This document shows, in pieces, positions 63,911-64,000 of a stretch of 64,000 bases of DNA (positions within the stretch are counted from its first letter, which is position 1; the number at the start of each line of letters is the position of its first letter). Position numbers and translations under genes: made by a program. This DNA comes from Gemmatimonadaceae bacterium (GTDB lineage Bacteria > Gemmatimonadota > Gemmatimonadetes > Gemmatimonadales > Gemmatimonadaceae): positions 124,001 through 188,000 of the forward strand of contig WYBP01000022.1 in the NCBI GenBank assembly GCA_011525845.1, written 5' to 3'. A model generated the notes under the pieces. That model ran no database searches. It was not told where the DNA came from and was given only the letters and a program-made list of their open reading frames with translations.

Positions 63911-64000
63911 TCAGCGCGGACTTCGCTCGAGCACCACGGCGGTCCCGTAGCACAGCACCTCGGTGACTCCCTTCATCATCTCGGTGGCGTCATAGCGCAC
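63911..64000 (-). CDS. YbjQ/UPF0145-family protein, C-terminal fragment
   Basis: Only the last 29 residues lie in the window; the gene starts beyond its right edge. The tail VRYDATEMMKGVTEVLCYGT followed by AVVLERSPR matches the end of the YbjQ (heavy-metal-binding, DUF74) domain, which forms pentamers of unknown role. Confidence 0.75.
   Translation of the reverse strand: MRYDATEMMKGVTEVLCYGTAVVLERSPR

Overview
The window is a GC-rich (about 70% by eye), gene-dense bacterial chromosome segment with no insertion sequence, prophage, CRISPR array, tRNA or rRNA visible. A diderm cell plan is implied by an Omp85/TamB pair, a DUF481 barrel and many lipoproteins. Together with mglB-mglA embedded in the ffs-dnaX-ybaB-recR-pgsA-cinA block, this points to the Gemmatimonadota. 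That placement is an inference from gene content, not a search result.

Layout. 1-9.7 kb: PhoD phosphatase tail, a DUF1648 membrane protein, a DinB-like secreted protein, a DUF481 protein, and an Omp85-TamB outer-membrane assembly operon on the minus strand. 9.7-16 kb: hrpB, lspA, a Tat-type DsrE-like protein, two methyltransferases (one fused to an ArsR domain) and an alpha-carbonic anhydrase. 16-25 kb: ahcY flanked by heptamer repeats, a D-aminoacylase, a beta-propeller/LVIVD secreted pair, an M19 dipeptidase and small secreted proteins. 25-27.7 kb: a receiver, an HPt protein and a hybrid histidine kinase. 27.8-34 kb: a tightly overlapped carbohydrate operon (tal, pyk, MBL hydrolase, pgi, class II aldolase). 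34-41 kb: envelope genes, ltaE, an ECF sigma/anti-sigma pair with DM13, DUF417 and spondin-domain genes, and a second transaldolase. 41.3-49.7 kb: SRP RNA, dnaX, ybaB, recR, mglB-mglA, pgsA, cinA, grpE-dnaJ. 49.7-54.2 kb: a tyrosine phenol-lyase and a nitrite/NO module (polyferredoxin-like membrane protein, NirK-cytochrome c fusion, small CcoN-like protein). 54.4-64 kb: a DksA/TraR-type protein, a kinase-STAND-TPR regulator sharing its start codon with a divergent B3-type metallo-beta-lactamase, two VOC proteins, secreted proteins and a YbjQ tail.

How the genes work together. The most coherent accessory module is 51.1-54.2 kb. A NsrR-like operator precedes a membrane Fe-S protein and a copper nitrite reductase carrying its own cytochrome c, with a four-helix heme-copper-oxidase-like protein convergent to it. 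The methionine-cycle pair (ArsR-methyltransferase and ahcY) has a 24-bp dyad over the first start codon, suggesting autoregulation. grpE-dnaJ lies behind an exact -24/-12 (sigma-54) promoter motif.

Starts were chosen from ribosome-binding sites, signal peptides, 4-nt stop/start overlaps and family length. GTG starts are common.
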